Source: Phoronis australis
Lineage: Eukaryota; Phoronida; Phoronidae
Length of the DNA stretch: 64,000 nucleotides
NCBI GenBank assembly: GCA_002633005.1
Contig: NMRA01000023.1
Coordinates: 1,557,097 to 1,621,096, forward strand
Reading direction: 5' to 3'
Every line of letters starts with the position of its first letter. Position 1 is the stretch's first letter. A model generated the notes under the pieces. That model did no database searches. It worked only from the letters and a program-made list of their open reading frames with translations, and was not told where the DNA came from. Positions 27,001-42,000 of the stretch are shown here, in pieces. A program made the position numbers and the translations under genes.

Positions 27001-30000
27001 TACGATTCCGAGCCCTAAACGTAGCAACCAAATGTTGCATTTCATGTCCGTCACTACACCTAAAATCACTATTTTACTGCAACAAAATTTTCAACTGAGT
27101 AGGGGGTGCCAGCACTCTGGGTAACGGCGATTTCTCGCTTCATAGCGAGATCTCGTGTCAAGACGGCTGCGGCTAAAAGAAAGCAATGTGAAGTAAATAT
27201 CAATTTGTTACTTAATGAGTTTTATATATTAAATACTTAGTAAATCGTTTATTTTGCAAGCCACAAGTTATGTTAATGTTTCTGGACCTAAATCTCTTGC
27301 TGATCAAAATAACCACGTGGCTGGCATACCCCTGCCGTAGCACAGGGACAGAGGGTGAATCCCTGCCTATTTTAAGGTCAACATCAATGAAATGCGTAAT
27401 CCTGGGATAGGGGGAACTTCTGCCCAATTTTTAGGTCAATGTCATGCCCATGTGGCCAGCATACCCAGCCGTAACCTGGGGGTAGGGAGAAAGTATTTGG
27501 CTAATGATTTGTGAAAATGGTTAAAAGTTTTCAGACGCTTTAGCCATTATGGCAAATGCCTTTAAAAGTCTAGCGCGAGTTTAGAATACGTGTGCATATT
27601 TAAAATAAGAGGCACACCCCGGACTGAAGCAGGTAGACATTATCCAATGATCAGCCGACAAACTGTGGTCAAGAAGTCGGCCAGGTGACTGAATAATTTT
27701 AATTTTACCTTGGCCCTACGTTGAACTGATTGGTGATAGCCAACACTAACAAATGGTGAGCACAATTAAAATATCAGCTCAAAATTACTAACTTTTTACA
27801 CACGCTGAACTACACCTAACACATAAGACCTGGTTAGTGCTTACATCAAGTTAACTACCTACTACAAATTTCAAAAAATCTTAATCAAACGCCATGTGCT
27901 GTCATATTTAGCTAATTGCCCGCCAGCTCCACGAATTGTTTCTCAAATTAAATGCTCCAAACTGTCAGTAGCACTGGCATTGGAGCACTCACTAAATATA
28001 TGAATTAATAACTGACCTTTCTCCAACTCACAACAGGTGAAGGGTCGCCCGTGGCAACACAAGGAAAAGTGACAGACTGTCCAAGTTGTCTTTGGTATAT
28101 ATTGTCCGGCCTTACCAGGAAATAGGGCAGATCTAAAACAGACGTATTAAGTGTGATCTCAATAATCAACCGACAATTGTTGACAAACAGTAACACGTCA
28201 AAGGTAAGCGGGCAAAATGTTATGTAACATGAAGTCCCCGTCTGCTGAACGCGAGTGAGATTCATCACAATTCCTTATCAGATAAACGCAAGTGGAATTC
28301 ATCGTCATAGTAATGCCTTTTGTGACTTGGAATAGTGAGGAATTAAACGGGGAGAAATAAGAAAGAAAATTAATGCTTTTTATAATTAGGATTTTGCTGC
28401 AACGCCAAGACATGACAGGTCAAATCCATCACTTTCGTTTCAACAGGAATTAGTCACAGTGATTGGAAAAGAGCATTTTGTCAGAATTATTTGGGCTGTA
28501 CTAATAGAGCAGTTTCTCTCCAGAGAGTTGTTGTCATGGTAACAGTATTATTATCACCATGGTGACCATTTATTTCTGAACTTCATTTTCCAAGTCTGTA
28601 AGATTTTAAAAATATCATATTTATCTTTTTGGAAAAGTAAGTATAGAAATATGCACCTGCAAGATCTATCAACTGAAATATGCCATTAAGTTCTTCTCTA
28701 TTAAAATGCCAATTATTGAACTTAAATTTCAAAACAAAATACAATGAACACTTTATGCATGTGGTACATAATCTTCTTTTGTTAAAATTAATTATACATT
28801 TCCAACCTCAAAGATAACCCATTTTCTGGCATATTTCACAAACATAATTTATTAATCAAATCATGTTCATCAGGTAACCAAGTTAAATTATTGATGACTT
28901 TGGGTGATAATTGTCACACAAAACAGGTTATGACCTTTAAGTTTCAATACACAAGTTGGATTTAACAGTGATGATGGGGGAAGTCAGCAACAGTTTCTAC
29001 TGGCCAATAAATTACCTATATAAAAATTTGTTCATTATAGATCAAAAATACAGCGGAGCAGTAAAATGTTTTATTTTTAAAAATTACCTTCAGTTGAGAC
29101 ATCTAGATATTCCTGATCTAGTTTTGCATCTTTATATTTAAATTTTGCGACGCACCACAAAAATCGAGTCTTCAAATGACCCAAATTTTAATTTGCTTCT
29201 TTTCAATATTACTTCAAACCAAAGTTAGATAAAATAAGGATGAAACAAATCATTACACAAAAATAACACCAGATGGCACTAAATTCTAAATGCAACATAA
29301 GAGTGTTGACATAACTCCATTTTTGTGATGACGACAAACTAAATCAAAACATTCGACACTGGCTTACGTGTGAAATAGCATGTCCCATGGTAATAGTCAT
29401 ATTAGCAAGGTAATCGTCATTATCACTTGAACTGCGCTCAATATCTCTTTAACTGTTTGATGTTTGAAGATGACTTTGAACAGACACTTCAAAGAACTTA
29501 CATCATAAACTACATCAACTTATTTATGCTGATTGAAGTGGTGATACTCTGCTTACAGGCAGGCAGATGAGAATCAGACATTCAGTACAACTTGTTATGT
29601 AAACCAATAGTACAGTGCTTATTGTATGTCATATGTGGTAAGCTAAAGAATCAGGCATTTGCCATTGAGTAAAGCAACAGATTCTGAAAGAAGAATTGTT
29701 GAAGTCAGGAGCTGAGAACATTATCACATTTTTGGGTCTGGGATCGTAATGAAGAAGATTGTCAATGATTGTTTACATATAAGGCCTTTCCCACTGCCTG
29801 TCAATGGGAACACTTACCTTCGGTCTTGAATTGAAGTTAACAGTACAAGCTAACTCCAAAGTAAAAAGATGCATTTAGCAGCAAAACGTCGAAGTTTTGT
29901 TACAATGTGAACACTTAATTCAATGACATAGGAATTATCAGCAGGGTCACTGCCTTCATCTGCCAACAGCAGTGACTAGTTACTATTTGTTAATATTCTA

Positions 30001-33000
30001 TTTTGATTATCATTATTAGAACAGTATTATAAGCATTCTGTTTCAATTTATCCACATATTTGCTGGATTCTTTACATAAAAAATAACAGCACATATAGTG
30101 TACACAAAACGAGTTCCTGCCATGCCATACCGCCTTTGGATATTCTGTTACCCTGCTCAAGCACCAAATTTTTATATATATATATATAGATATATATCAT
30201 TTTCTAGTACATGATCATAGTCTCAACGTGCCAACCGTTGGCTGCCTTGTGAAGTTGACGCTCTAGGTTCCATCTGCAGAGAGGGAGAGGTCCCTACCAT
30301 TTTTGATGGCAAGCACTATCAAGATCATATGATCAAAGATCACAATGGTGTCACCTTGCGATAAATTCTGAACTATAACTCCGAAGATGATGGGAACACT
30401 GATGCTTAACTTCGCTGTTAACCACAGTTAACATCTGATTCAAAGCTTTGGTAGCAGCAAAGTTAAGTGTATGGTAAAGAGCCTGGAGACAACACCTGCT
30501 AAGTAATTCATGGTAGGGGCTCTTTGGGCTTTCAACGGTATGTACATCATTTATTTGACCAGTCAGCCAACACACTGGGGATGGATTTTGAAAAAAATTC
30601 CAGCACTTTAAGAATGAAAAAAGAAATAATTGATTGCATTTTGGGAAAGATATTTTGTTTTGCAGTCATACAATATGGTATTTTTAATGCAGCAAAACAA
30701 TCAACAAACATCATTGCGAATGTCATGCGTTTGTAAGCTGTGTCTTAGCTGTTATCTTTATACTAATTCTGTGGACAAAATCTGATACATAGTTCAGAAC
30801 AAGTAACATTTTATTTCAGTCACACTGGTCACAAATTGTGGAAGGTAGCAAAATTCAAACGAAGGCAACTGAGGTATTTTATCATTCTTGATTGATGGAC
30901 GACACTAACGAGAAATTAGAGGGAAAAATGCTGACCATACATTACGCCTTTTTGTAATTCAATTAAGCAGTCTCTTCAATTAACACAGTTACGGTAAATA
31001 ATTCAAGAATCTCCTCCAATGTAATACTTGACATTTTGGGATGGAAACATCTTGCATAATTCCATCACTGAATACCATGAACACAATAGAAGTGAATCTG
31101 ATCGCTGCTGTGAACACAATAGAAGTGAGTCTGATCACTGCTGTGAACACAATAGAAGTGAATCTGATCATTGCTGTAAACACAATAGTGAGTCTGATCA
31201 TTGCTGTGAACACAATTAATTAGTCTACAGCAAAAACTCTTCTGTTTAGGACACAAAATGGCGGACAGGTGAAATCCTTTTTCAGGAAGATTCACTTTAC
31301 TTTTAGCACAGTTTGTATGGCATAGCTATAACCGAACAATGTTTGATAAAATGTTGAGCATTTACAATAATGTGGTAAGCCTCTGTAATGGTGAAATAAT
31401 TATGGTAATTTTACCATTTTTCTGTTCCAAATTGCAAACTTTTTATCATAATACAAAAAAAGAAACTGCAGTCAGGCAGAAGTGCAGCACACCTGACTGG
31501 TTAAAATGATCAAAACAGAAAAAAAAATTGTTGCCACTTAAATTACATCAAAATAGTGACTTTCCCAAAATGTGTCAAAAAGCAAAGTCATCAGAATGCC
31601 ATGAGTAAACATGACACAACAAACCAATAGCCCAGGGAGAATTGAATAATAAAGACCTGCACTAAAGTGCTGTTTACATTACAAAAGTTGACATCGATCA
31701 GCTGACATGGAACGAGATGAGAGATGATCGAATGCAAGTATGTGTGTAAACAGGACTGACCTGGAGCAAATTGACACCGCGATGACAACTTTTGCCACCC
31801 ATTTGTGAGATAGAACAATTTGCTCCATGTCAACTATATGTCAACACGCAAAACTGTGGCAAGGCGTATGGGACCATCTCTATTACACTTGCACAAAAAT
31901 GCACATGTATGCAGGTTATCATTTCCGTGCAATTTTTATGATTTGTCAGTCAGCTGTTCAGTGCCAGCCTGACCACCATTTATTTTGTTAAGATATTGTC
32001 AGAAAATTTGTAAAATGTCAAAATTGTTTCCGTCGATTCTATGGAATCATGCACGGTGATGCAAGTTTACAAAATGACAAGATGACTCTCAAAACAGGCT
32101 CCAAATTTTTGCAAATGATATTTTCCAACAGAAGGTGGAACTTCAAAGCTGGCAGACTGCCAGTATTATGTACTGAGCTCATGCTGATGTTGAGTGTTCA
32201 AAGCGTTTTTGGCAGCATCGCAGCAGTTTTCCCGACGATCATTGAATTTTTAGCCCAATGAAGTACGAGGAGGCTTGAAATCATGTCTAGATGGCCTAGT
32301 GGAGCCGACACGACAGTCTAATTGAGACAACTAGGAATTAAACCATATCCACAGTAATAGCAAGAAATGTTCCCCAGAGCTATGAAACACCAAAATCAAC
32401 AGTTTTTTGTGATTTTAATACAAATTGCCAATTCCTGCCAATGTCTGCCAGACATTCGCTGAAATCAAGGCCAATGACTTTACTACCAAAATAACTAACA
32501 TAATCTGCAATCTGCCACTTATAGTGATGGATTTAGCTAGGCAAGCAGAGTATTAGATTGTGACCTCAAGGTTCCAGGTTCGAATCTGCGCTGAGGCAGA
32601 TTCATAAACCCCTTTCTCACCAATAATGTCCCAATAAACAAGAAAACCTCTCACCTCTGACTGTCACTTGTACGTTGTGTTCAGTTGAACCTTGACCCTT
32701 GTCACTGTATGGTATACATTTGTAGAAACCAGCATCGCCATCATTGATATTGATAATCTGTAGCGACCAATCTGGCAGTATGCGGTACTTCTTGCCTTGA
32801 GAGTTCAGTAGTTTACCATCTTTCCTCCACTCCACCATTGTGACAGGTGGGTTGCCCTTAGCAGGGCACGGGATCTTGTCGGTCAGGCCTCGGGGCAAAA
32901 ATTCACGTGGTACCTGCCCGTCAACGTACGCCATATCTGAACAAACAACAAAGAGGAAGACTAATGATAGTAACGAAGACATCGTAGCACGAGTGTTAAG

Positions 33001-36000
33001 TTGAGATACGGTCCCACCCAGGCCTCATATGCAGTCTCGTCGTAGTACGTGCGTTATGTTGTGCTACGGTCCCACCCAGGCCTCATGTGCAGTCTCCTGG
33101 TATTGTGCTGACCTAAACCACTCTATCACGTCAGCAACAAAATGCGATGACTGCCTTGCTCATGGCATTCCTTCACATCCACTGTAAAAACTCTGCACTC
33201 GGAAAAAAACGCCAACTTTAAGAACACCTTCGTAAAATATTAATAAACACAACTAATTAAATGTCACACAACCGTCAGGTGAGTGCATACTTTCGGCCAC
33301 ACAAAGGCACTCTGCACACAAACATATCAGTCAATTCACTAAAAAATCCTGCGTTAATATCCATCAACAAAAATTTCCTTCTGTCTAATATGAACTCCTT
33401 CCTAAGCCATTACAATTAGTCTCTGGAGTATTGTCATCTTCAATGGCATCTCTTAACCTTGGGTACAATAATTTTTTAATGACGGCCACAGATTGCAAGT
33501 ATGACGAGACACACCAATGTTCACACAAGTTACCAACTAACAGTCACATCTGAACCTTACCGTAGAAAAGCAGTATCCAATATTAGATTAAGAGCCGTGA
33601 ATTAAATAAACACAAAACCTGGCAAGCTGCTATTGGTCGGTTAGCGACAAATCGGATCAACAGGATCAGTCAATTGTGATGGGTAACTTATAAAATATAA
33701 ATCAAAAAATGGAATTAAGCATTAATTAACAAAAACTAGGTAAAGTAAACCAAAGAAAACTATGTGGTAACATTTCAGCAACATAAGGCATAATACAGAG
33801 GACAACTGAAAATCACCTCTTCACTTTCTCACAAAGATTAAGTACAATTAATATATCAGTGCATTAGTAGTCTGAATTTCTATTCTAACAGCAGAGAATG
33901 TTAGAAAAAATGAGGACTATAGCATTCACAATAATGATAGAAGTGTTTGAGTGTTCAAGGTCTGGACCATAGCATTCACAGCAATGTTAGAAGTGTTTGA
34001 GTGTTCAAGGTCTGGACCATAGCATTCACAGCAATGTTAGAAGTGTTTGAGTGTTCAAGGTCTGGACCATAGCATTCACAGCAATGTTAGAAGCCAATTG
34101 CAAATTTCTATTTTCGTCCAAAATTGAAGACCTAATCAAAATTTTACTTAGGTCAAATAATGTGACACCTGTGAGCAAAGCTAAATTATCACCTGATTTT
34201 TTAAACTAAGCAGAACTTTTCTTTTGGTATACACTTTATGGTAAAAGTAAATTTTACCATTTGATACAAAATCATTAAATGGTTGTATTAACACAACTGT
34301 AGTATACCAAATTATTTTCAAAATGTGTTCATTTACAAAATAAGTCTTTTAGAATCGAGATGAAGAAACACAGGTTGGCTTCCGAAAAATTCTCACTCTG
34401 GTCAACTCGCCCATACAGCCTCTAAACATTTGAAAAGGTTAAGAGAAACTAGTGCAATGCAGATTTATCAATACATCTACAAGAATTTTAATATGGCAAT
34501 GGCATACTTATTATCACCCATGTATTAAATTCACAATTATTAAAATGATGACATAATGCACAGGTAGGTTACGCTTACAAGAGACTTATTATGAACTTGT
34601 CATAAGACAACAAAAACCCTTCATGAAGAGAAAGCTTCAACCTTCTTGAAGTCTTTCCACATTTCATAAAATTAAGTGTCCACTTCCAACAAGAAAAGTT
34701 CGTATTTTCTGAATCCTTAATGACCGAAAAATCTCAATTCAGGACTTAAAACGTCGCGTGATTGTTTTTAATCAAATGACTGCCATTTTTGTACAAAATC
34801 AAATGGCTGCCATTTTGATGAAAATAGTCAAACCTTAAACTGCAGTCATTTTTCTGTTTGAACTTTAGATTTATTCTTAGGTACTGTCAATACATTGGTA
34901 AACGTGTTGGATTTTTTTAATTACCCTAAAAAACGGGCCTTCTTTTAAAAATGTCCCAAGTATTAATTTTGACAGATGACTGCTGTTGAGAGGAGAATAA
35001 AAAACATGAGCAGAAGATTGCTCAGCCATAGACCATAAAGTGTGCACTAAAGAGAAATCAGTGTACAAAACTAATAAAAGCCATGAAATTCAAAAGCCTG
35101 AAAATGTATGATTAAGATTTCCCTAGACAAGAATTGTAATTTTGAAAAACAATGTCAACAAATATTCATCATTAAATCTTAGTGACTTCGTTTAAGTCTG
35201 CATATTTAGCAAAATATTTGTAAAACTTTAGGTGTTAACTCAGTAAAAAGATAGTATTTTTCGAAAGAATTCAATTTTTTACTTTTTACCATTCTGCCAT
35301 TAATAGTGTAACATGATCATGTCGTTTAAATAAAATTATGGGAAAAAGGCAACATTTGTAGCAAAACAATGGAATTTTGTTTGATGTTAATGTTCAAGAT
35401 AGGATCTCAAAAAAATTGCTACACTTTTTAAAAATAATTTGCTTTTCAAAAATAATTGCAGACGGTCTGATATGCCCAGACCGCGCATGTGGGCCCATTG
35501 CACTAATCACCTGGAACCATTTTTATGCTTTATCAATATACAGTTAAAACCAAGCTGAGGACATAGAAACCTGACTCAAGGGTCTGGCAGTGTGACCCAG
35601 TGGGACTCCAGCCCACGACACTGAGTGAAGAAAGTGGGCACATATCAAACTAGGCCAGTTAAAATCGGCAATAATTTGCTTTCATTTTATGCGTTTTATG
35701 AAAATCATAAAAGTACAGTTTTTTGATAACCCCTCGTGCAAAAGTGAAACATTTTAAAAACAAAATTGGACTGTGTTTTGAGGAACTATGCATTAAAGTA
35801 TAGAATCTGAAACATTCACATAAATCCGATCAGGCATTTCTGTAACATGATGTTCCAAAATTAGCCAAATTTGGACACTTTTCTAATCTCCTACATAACC
35901 TTAAATTGAAGTTTCACATGAATCCTAGCAAAGGGTCGTTAGTGATGATCGTTGTCGAATAGCTTATTGACTTAACCAGAACTGTTTCTCTTCAAAAGGG

Positions 36001-39000
36001 CAAGTGGTTAGGCTAACTTACACCACGTAACAAGGTTAACTTCAGCTCATAATTGGCCAATGTGCTAATGACTTCAGTAGGACTACAGCCAGTCAATAAT
36101 AGACCAGTAATTTAAGTGGAACAGTTCTCAACAAAAACAAAGAAGGATGATTAGTTTTCTGCGAAACTGATAAAGGAAGTCTCTTCAACAAAAATTTTGT
36201 AACTCTTTTTGCACTCTTCAGCTAATAGTTTTAGTGATTTCAATCCGGGATGCATTCCATTGACGCATGACACTCAGGAGATTCCTTGTAAACTGAATGG
36301 GAAACTGGGAATACCATTTGAAGTCAGAGCTTACTACCACAATTAAAGATTGCCCAGTTGTTTCAGCGGCAGCTATTTTGCTAGTGCACACAAGTAATGT
36401 CCTAAGGTGGCATTGAACAGTTAGGCTGCGGCCGCGGCCAATTTGCACTTCCAAAACATTAAAATTTTGGGGTAGGCCAAGTTTGAGGGCATTTTGTAAG
36501 CAGGCATTGCATGTAGGCTGTAGGCTCAGTGAATGTGGTTTGTTTGTATTTTTGAACATGCTGAGAATGAAAAAAGGCCACTTTCTCGGCTGTAGCTGCA
36601 CTCTTCTTCAAGATGGTGGCCCCTGTTGCAATTGCTGTGTAGCAACCGTGAAATTGGCCATGATTTCAGGTAGCCCTCAAATAAACCAGATTTGAAAAAA
36701 CACTAGTTGGTTGACAGTGCATTTGGACCACATTTTTGGAATTGGTAGGAAATTTGCTTTCAGAATCTTATGTTGGCTTTAGTCGAGCATCGGCAGGGAA
36801 GTGGTGGTTTTGGGGTCAAAAGTGCCGATTTTGCATTTTTTTGCCCTTATTTTTCATAGTCTAGCTTGGTTTTCACTGGGAGTGAAAGGGTCAAAAATAC
36901 AAGAGAGTACAAAGTTTCTGTGCTCATCTGTAAGGCTTGTGATGTGAAATGACTCAAAACTTTTCTTTATGTGCATGCTGTTTTTGACGGAGTGAAGAAA
37001 GTGCGAAGAGTCCATTGACGTGTGTTGTGACAGGCATACCCCTTGAGAACTGTTCTGTGCCTCCTAAGCTTCTTGAGACACTAGACAATTGACCTATCAC
37101 CAGGATTTTGAGTGACGGCTTAACTGACCATTTAGATCGCAGCATTATTGACACACCTTCGTTTCCAAGCCGTCATTTTACCCGACAAACAATACGTTGC
37201 CGGGTAACACTTATTGTCTGTTACTCGACATTACGCAAGGGGGTGGAGCTTGCGATAGGTCAATTTACATGGTCCTGTATGATCTGGTTCTTCATGCAAG
37301 AACAAGCTCAGAGGAGCCTAGCCCACTACTCACATTTCATAACTGGGGGTCAAAGGTCACCTGGGACAAGGTCAACAACTGATGTACTTTTTGAGCCACT
37401 TTACTTACCACCAATATCAGAGTACTAAAAATGAATTACGAAAAAATTGTTCCAATTCTTGACAAAAGTAACTGCCAACGTTACACTTTTTTCATTTTCA
37501 AGGACATCTAACACTGTAGTGACTGCCTGCAAATATTGTCACATGGCAGCTGTGGTACAAATCTTGAATATGGAAACCATTTAATTTGGCGCTGCATGTT
37601 GCATTAAAAAAATAATAAAATACAATTTAACTTACAAACCATTTTGCTTCCTCAAGTATTGATTTCTTATAGTATTGTGCTTACAACATAAAGTTAATGA
37701 GAGGCACTGCAATTTTTGTTCTGTATTAGTATGCGTATCTGATTAATTAAGACTAACTCGGAGCCAAACTTAAAAGAAAAGCGAGATAATAGGGGTGCTT
37801 ATTAATTGCATTGTTGTGATTGCAGTAATGCTTACAGATATTCAGGCACTACAAATTGCCGATTTTAACTGCTCCTTTGTGACATGTTGGATCAATACTT
37901 TCTTCATCTAAAATGCCCATGAGTGGTCGTTTATTAAATCACACAAAAATTACGACAGTGTCATAAATTATTCAGTCTTTTAATTTTTAATTATCATCCC
38001 CATACAGGAATCAGTAATTGAGTTATAAATATCTTGAAGGTAACAGCACTAGACATGGCCCAATCAGATACTAACTTAGGAGTCATCTGTCAATTATTCA
38101 AAGTAACAGGTTATCAACATATTGATGAACACCGAATTTATGTAGGAAGGAATTGAGCCCAGCCCCCATTGCATTTGCACAGGACAAACAAAAATGATGC
38201 CAGTATGCAGTTCAACGATCTTATAAAGTGTTAAGGCAACACAAAGCGGGAGGAAAAACAAACTGCCACTAGGAAGTGCTATAATAGTTGAACCTGTCAG
38301 CAAGAACACACCTGTCAATTTCATAATGATCCTTCAAACGGTTTAGCTGGTACAGAGGCAGACTCCAAATACAGACTAATAAGTAATGAAAACTGCCACT
38401 AGGTGGTCACAAACTCTAAAGATTTGTTCAAAATTAGAAAGGTGGTATCGTCATCTCAATAGAGACACATCAGTACCCGAATTTACCGAAAATCCATCAA
38501 GAAACAAGGCAGATACAGAAACATGAAAAGTTTAATTGCCACTAGGGGGCACACCAGTAGTCGGACCAGTCTAAAAATTCCTGCCACACGTTGTCATGCC
38601 TGCCAAATTTCATGAAGATCCTACTAACAACTTTGTAGATACATTGGCGGATACAGGACACACAGACAGACAGACATGATGGCAATACAATCCCATGTCT
38701 ATATATGGGCGTATAAAAATCAACATTCTTGATTTTAGTAAATCACTAACTCCTAGTTTAATTGATAAAATACTGAATTTACTTGACATTTACATCAGGG
38801 AATAATTTGTTCAACAACCCTTGTTTGATATAGCAACAGCACGTTGAAATTAGCTGTCACAAAGTGCCACCTATAGTTTACATGTGATGAAGATGGAGAT
38901 TTAGAGAGTAGTATTTCACATCTTGTTTTAACATTTTTGGCTCATCAAACCATCAAATCAACACTTATGACTCATCAAACCATCAAATCAAGATTTTTGG

Positions 39001-42000
39001 CTCATCAAATCAACACTTTTGGCTCATCAAACCATCAAATCAACATGTTAAATGACTCCCAGTCTGAACATGGATGAAAGAAATCATTTATTATTTAACT
39101 TTAATTTTTGTCTTACCTTATCTTCCTGATTTTGAGACGACTGGGTCCACCAAAAATCACTGCAGTCCTCTCACAAAATTAAAAATTGTGAAATGTTTGC
39201 TATTGTGAAGGGGTTCATGACATTGGAGTCTGGAACTATCTACTCCACCCCAGCTAACACTGTTAAAGTTAAGAAAAAAATTGGGACAGCCTCTACAATT
39301 TGGGACACCGAAATTCAAGCTTAATAGAATTTCTGAAGACTGGACACTGTGTTTTGTATCAATAGAGCCTGAAAATAGACTTGGCTGTTACACAAATTAG
39401 TTCAAGAAGCAACGTTTTCATCAACCTCATAGTACATAACATCATTTGTCATAGATTGTAATTCTTGAATTTGCAACAGCCATGATTGCCTATTTCTAAA
39501 ATTTGGAAAAAAACTCCTGCAGCGATCAAAATAATTAATTTCCACAGTCCCAAACTTGAGAATTTTTCAATAATAGTTTTCTTGCCAATTTCTACTTGAC
39601 TGGCGTAAATTATTTTCAGGAACTACAACTAAAAGTGAAGTGAATTTAATACATGAACACATCATCACAGAGATAGCCTTTGTTTGTACTGATTACACTA
39701 GAAAGCAATGTGATGCCATCTGTTGTCAATACTTTGAAATGGAAATTGATTAGTTTTTAGTTCCAACAATATCAAATAGGGGGCGTGCAGCTACTGTCAG
39801 CTGCTTAACAACTCTGGAATCTGGTTCTTCACTAGTCAATAAAGGATGAGGACAAGGTGTATTGAAATCACTTGAACATAAAATGCATGATTTTACAACC
39901 TGAACAGGCATAATTTGAGTTAGAATACACACTTCATTTTGGTTAGCAGTAAAACTGTGCTTCTATTTCCGTAAGGTTCAATCCTAAAAGGAACAGTATA
40001 CAATCGAAATCATTGAGTACGGTGCACTTAAATAATATTTGTCACAGAAGCATTACAGAAAATGAGAAAAATTACAGAAAATTTGAATGATAAAGTTCTT
40101 CAAGTCGTGACTTAGTATGGTGAAAATCTGACCAAATGGCCTCGTTTTCGAATTGTTCACTAGACTGCATTGCTAATGGAGGTTGGGTGCAAGACAAGAG
40201 TCAATTAAATGCACCATCTGGTAGGTAACTACACAGTTGTATGAATGTTGAAAGTTGTCAACTCAAGAAATCATGGCCCATGAACAAATATGTCACTCAT
40301 GACTAATAGGGCACTCAGAGCTCATACCTTTTCCCCCATCTTTTTGCACAAACAGAATAAGATTCCGATAATATACTAAAGATGTACCAACAATTGGATA
40401 AAAACCATGGGCCTGTTCCAAGAAAACTGACTTAGCTAAAACAATCTTAAATTTCAGTCAATTTTAATATAGAACTTAAATTTGTCTCAAGTCCATTTAA
40501 AGAAAGAGATCTTTAAGTATTACGTTTTTGATTTGAGTTTTGACTTAATTTTAACTATCTTACCGAATGTGGAAGTTTCATAGCTTGGAAGCTAAGACAA
40601 ATCTTAGACATAAGTCAAAAATGAACTTAAGTTGGTTTCTTGGAACGGGCCTATACCTTCATCCTAATGGACCAGTATTAACACAATCTACCATTTGCAG
40701 ATGGCTGTATTGAGACTTCGAAGTAAATGAATACGATAATTCCCCACTTCACATAAAAATTACGTTGCTACAAATAATTGAAAATCTTATGCATTAGGCA
40801 AATCTTACGCTAACAGGATTTGCGCGCAAGTGGCCGAGAAAATGTGCAATGTTTACCCCCAGAGTATCCAGCGAAGTCCTCAGCACATCAAAGGCTTGAT
40901 GGTGCTGTAAACGATTGAAGTGAGCTAGTCGGTATTCAAGTGCTTGGCTGAACGTGCTGAATACGATGATTGCGGTCGTAAACCAACACACCTCTTTAGC
41001 GTACAAGTTTTAAAGTAAAAAAAACTAACAGTATGTAAGACAAACGACCTACATGACTGTTTATAAATTGAAAAGTAAATAGTAGCCATCTTTGAATTTT
41101 TAAAATTGATGCATTATAAGAAAAATTAGCGAATAGGTTTTCTTCAGCATCGCAGCTAAGACACGAGCATTAATTTGTGAATAGATTAGAATGGGTTGGT
41201 CGCAGTCTGACTTGGGGTCGCTAAGGCATTGGGGTAACAAAACCACAAATGTTAGAGTAAGATCTATCTCATGGTCATCTAAATGAAAAGTTAATTTTTA
41301 GCGGGTTTATAGCCGCCATAACGACCACATCACAAAATACCACAGTATCACTCTGATTCTGCAGCAATTATCTACAGTGCTACACTTCTCTCTCCTTATG
41401 GATGTCCTCATTATTTTTAAGGACTCAACCTCGAAGTCTCAATTTTGTTGCCGAATATCAACCCCATTCCCATCTCATAACGATAAATCGTCGTGAGAGA
41501 CCATCCGGAGTTGGTAAATGGTGCAACCCCGGACGGTCTGGGGTCAACAAAAAACCACAGTTCAACTGTGAGTCTACNATTGAAGTGAGCTAGTCGGTAT
41601 TCAAGTGCTTGGCTGAACGTGCTGAATACGATGATTGCGGTCGTAAACCAACACACCTCTTTAGCGTACGAGTTTTAAAGTAAAAAAAACTAACAGTATG
41701 TAAGACAAACGACCTACATGACTGTTTATAAATTGAAAAGTAAATAGTAGCCATCTTTGAATTTTTAAAATTGATGCATAAGAAAAATTAGCGAATAAGT
41801 TTTCTTCAGCATCGCAGCTAAGACACGAGCATTAATTTGTGAATAGATTAGAATGGGTTGGTCGCAGTCTGACTTGGGGTCGCTTAGGCATTGGGGTAAC
41901 AAAACCACAAATGTTAGAGTAAGATCTATCTCATGGTCATCTAAATGAAAAGTTAATTTTTAGCGGGTTTATAGCCGCCATAACGACCACATCACAAAAT

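Larger units (their letters stand above)
28133..32654 (-). other. intron 4
   Basis: 4.5 kb. Holds an AT dinucleotide tract (about 30172-30200), a 33-bp minisatellite (31078-31217), a nested foldback region (31680-31850) and a tRNA-like SINE fragment (32526-32610). Confidence 0.75.

Noticed and set aside
32937-32982. Open frame before the Ig4 exon starting MSSLLSLVFLFVVCSD, like a signal peptide and an alternative gene start
   Set aside because: The hydrophobic run is the translation of the intron pyrimidine tract before the acceptor at 32937-32939; phase-1 splicing from exon 3 explains the exon fully.
33918-34093. Regular repeats that might suggest a CRISPR array
   Set aside because: Units are contiguous with no unique spacers, and the locus is eukaryotic.
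40794-41006. 70-codon minus-strand frame (QALEYRLAHFNRLQHHQAF)
   Set aside because: Partly inside the duplicated 660-bp block; no family recognised and no splice sites in frame with the receptor gene.
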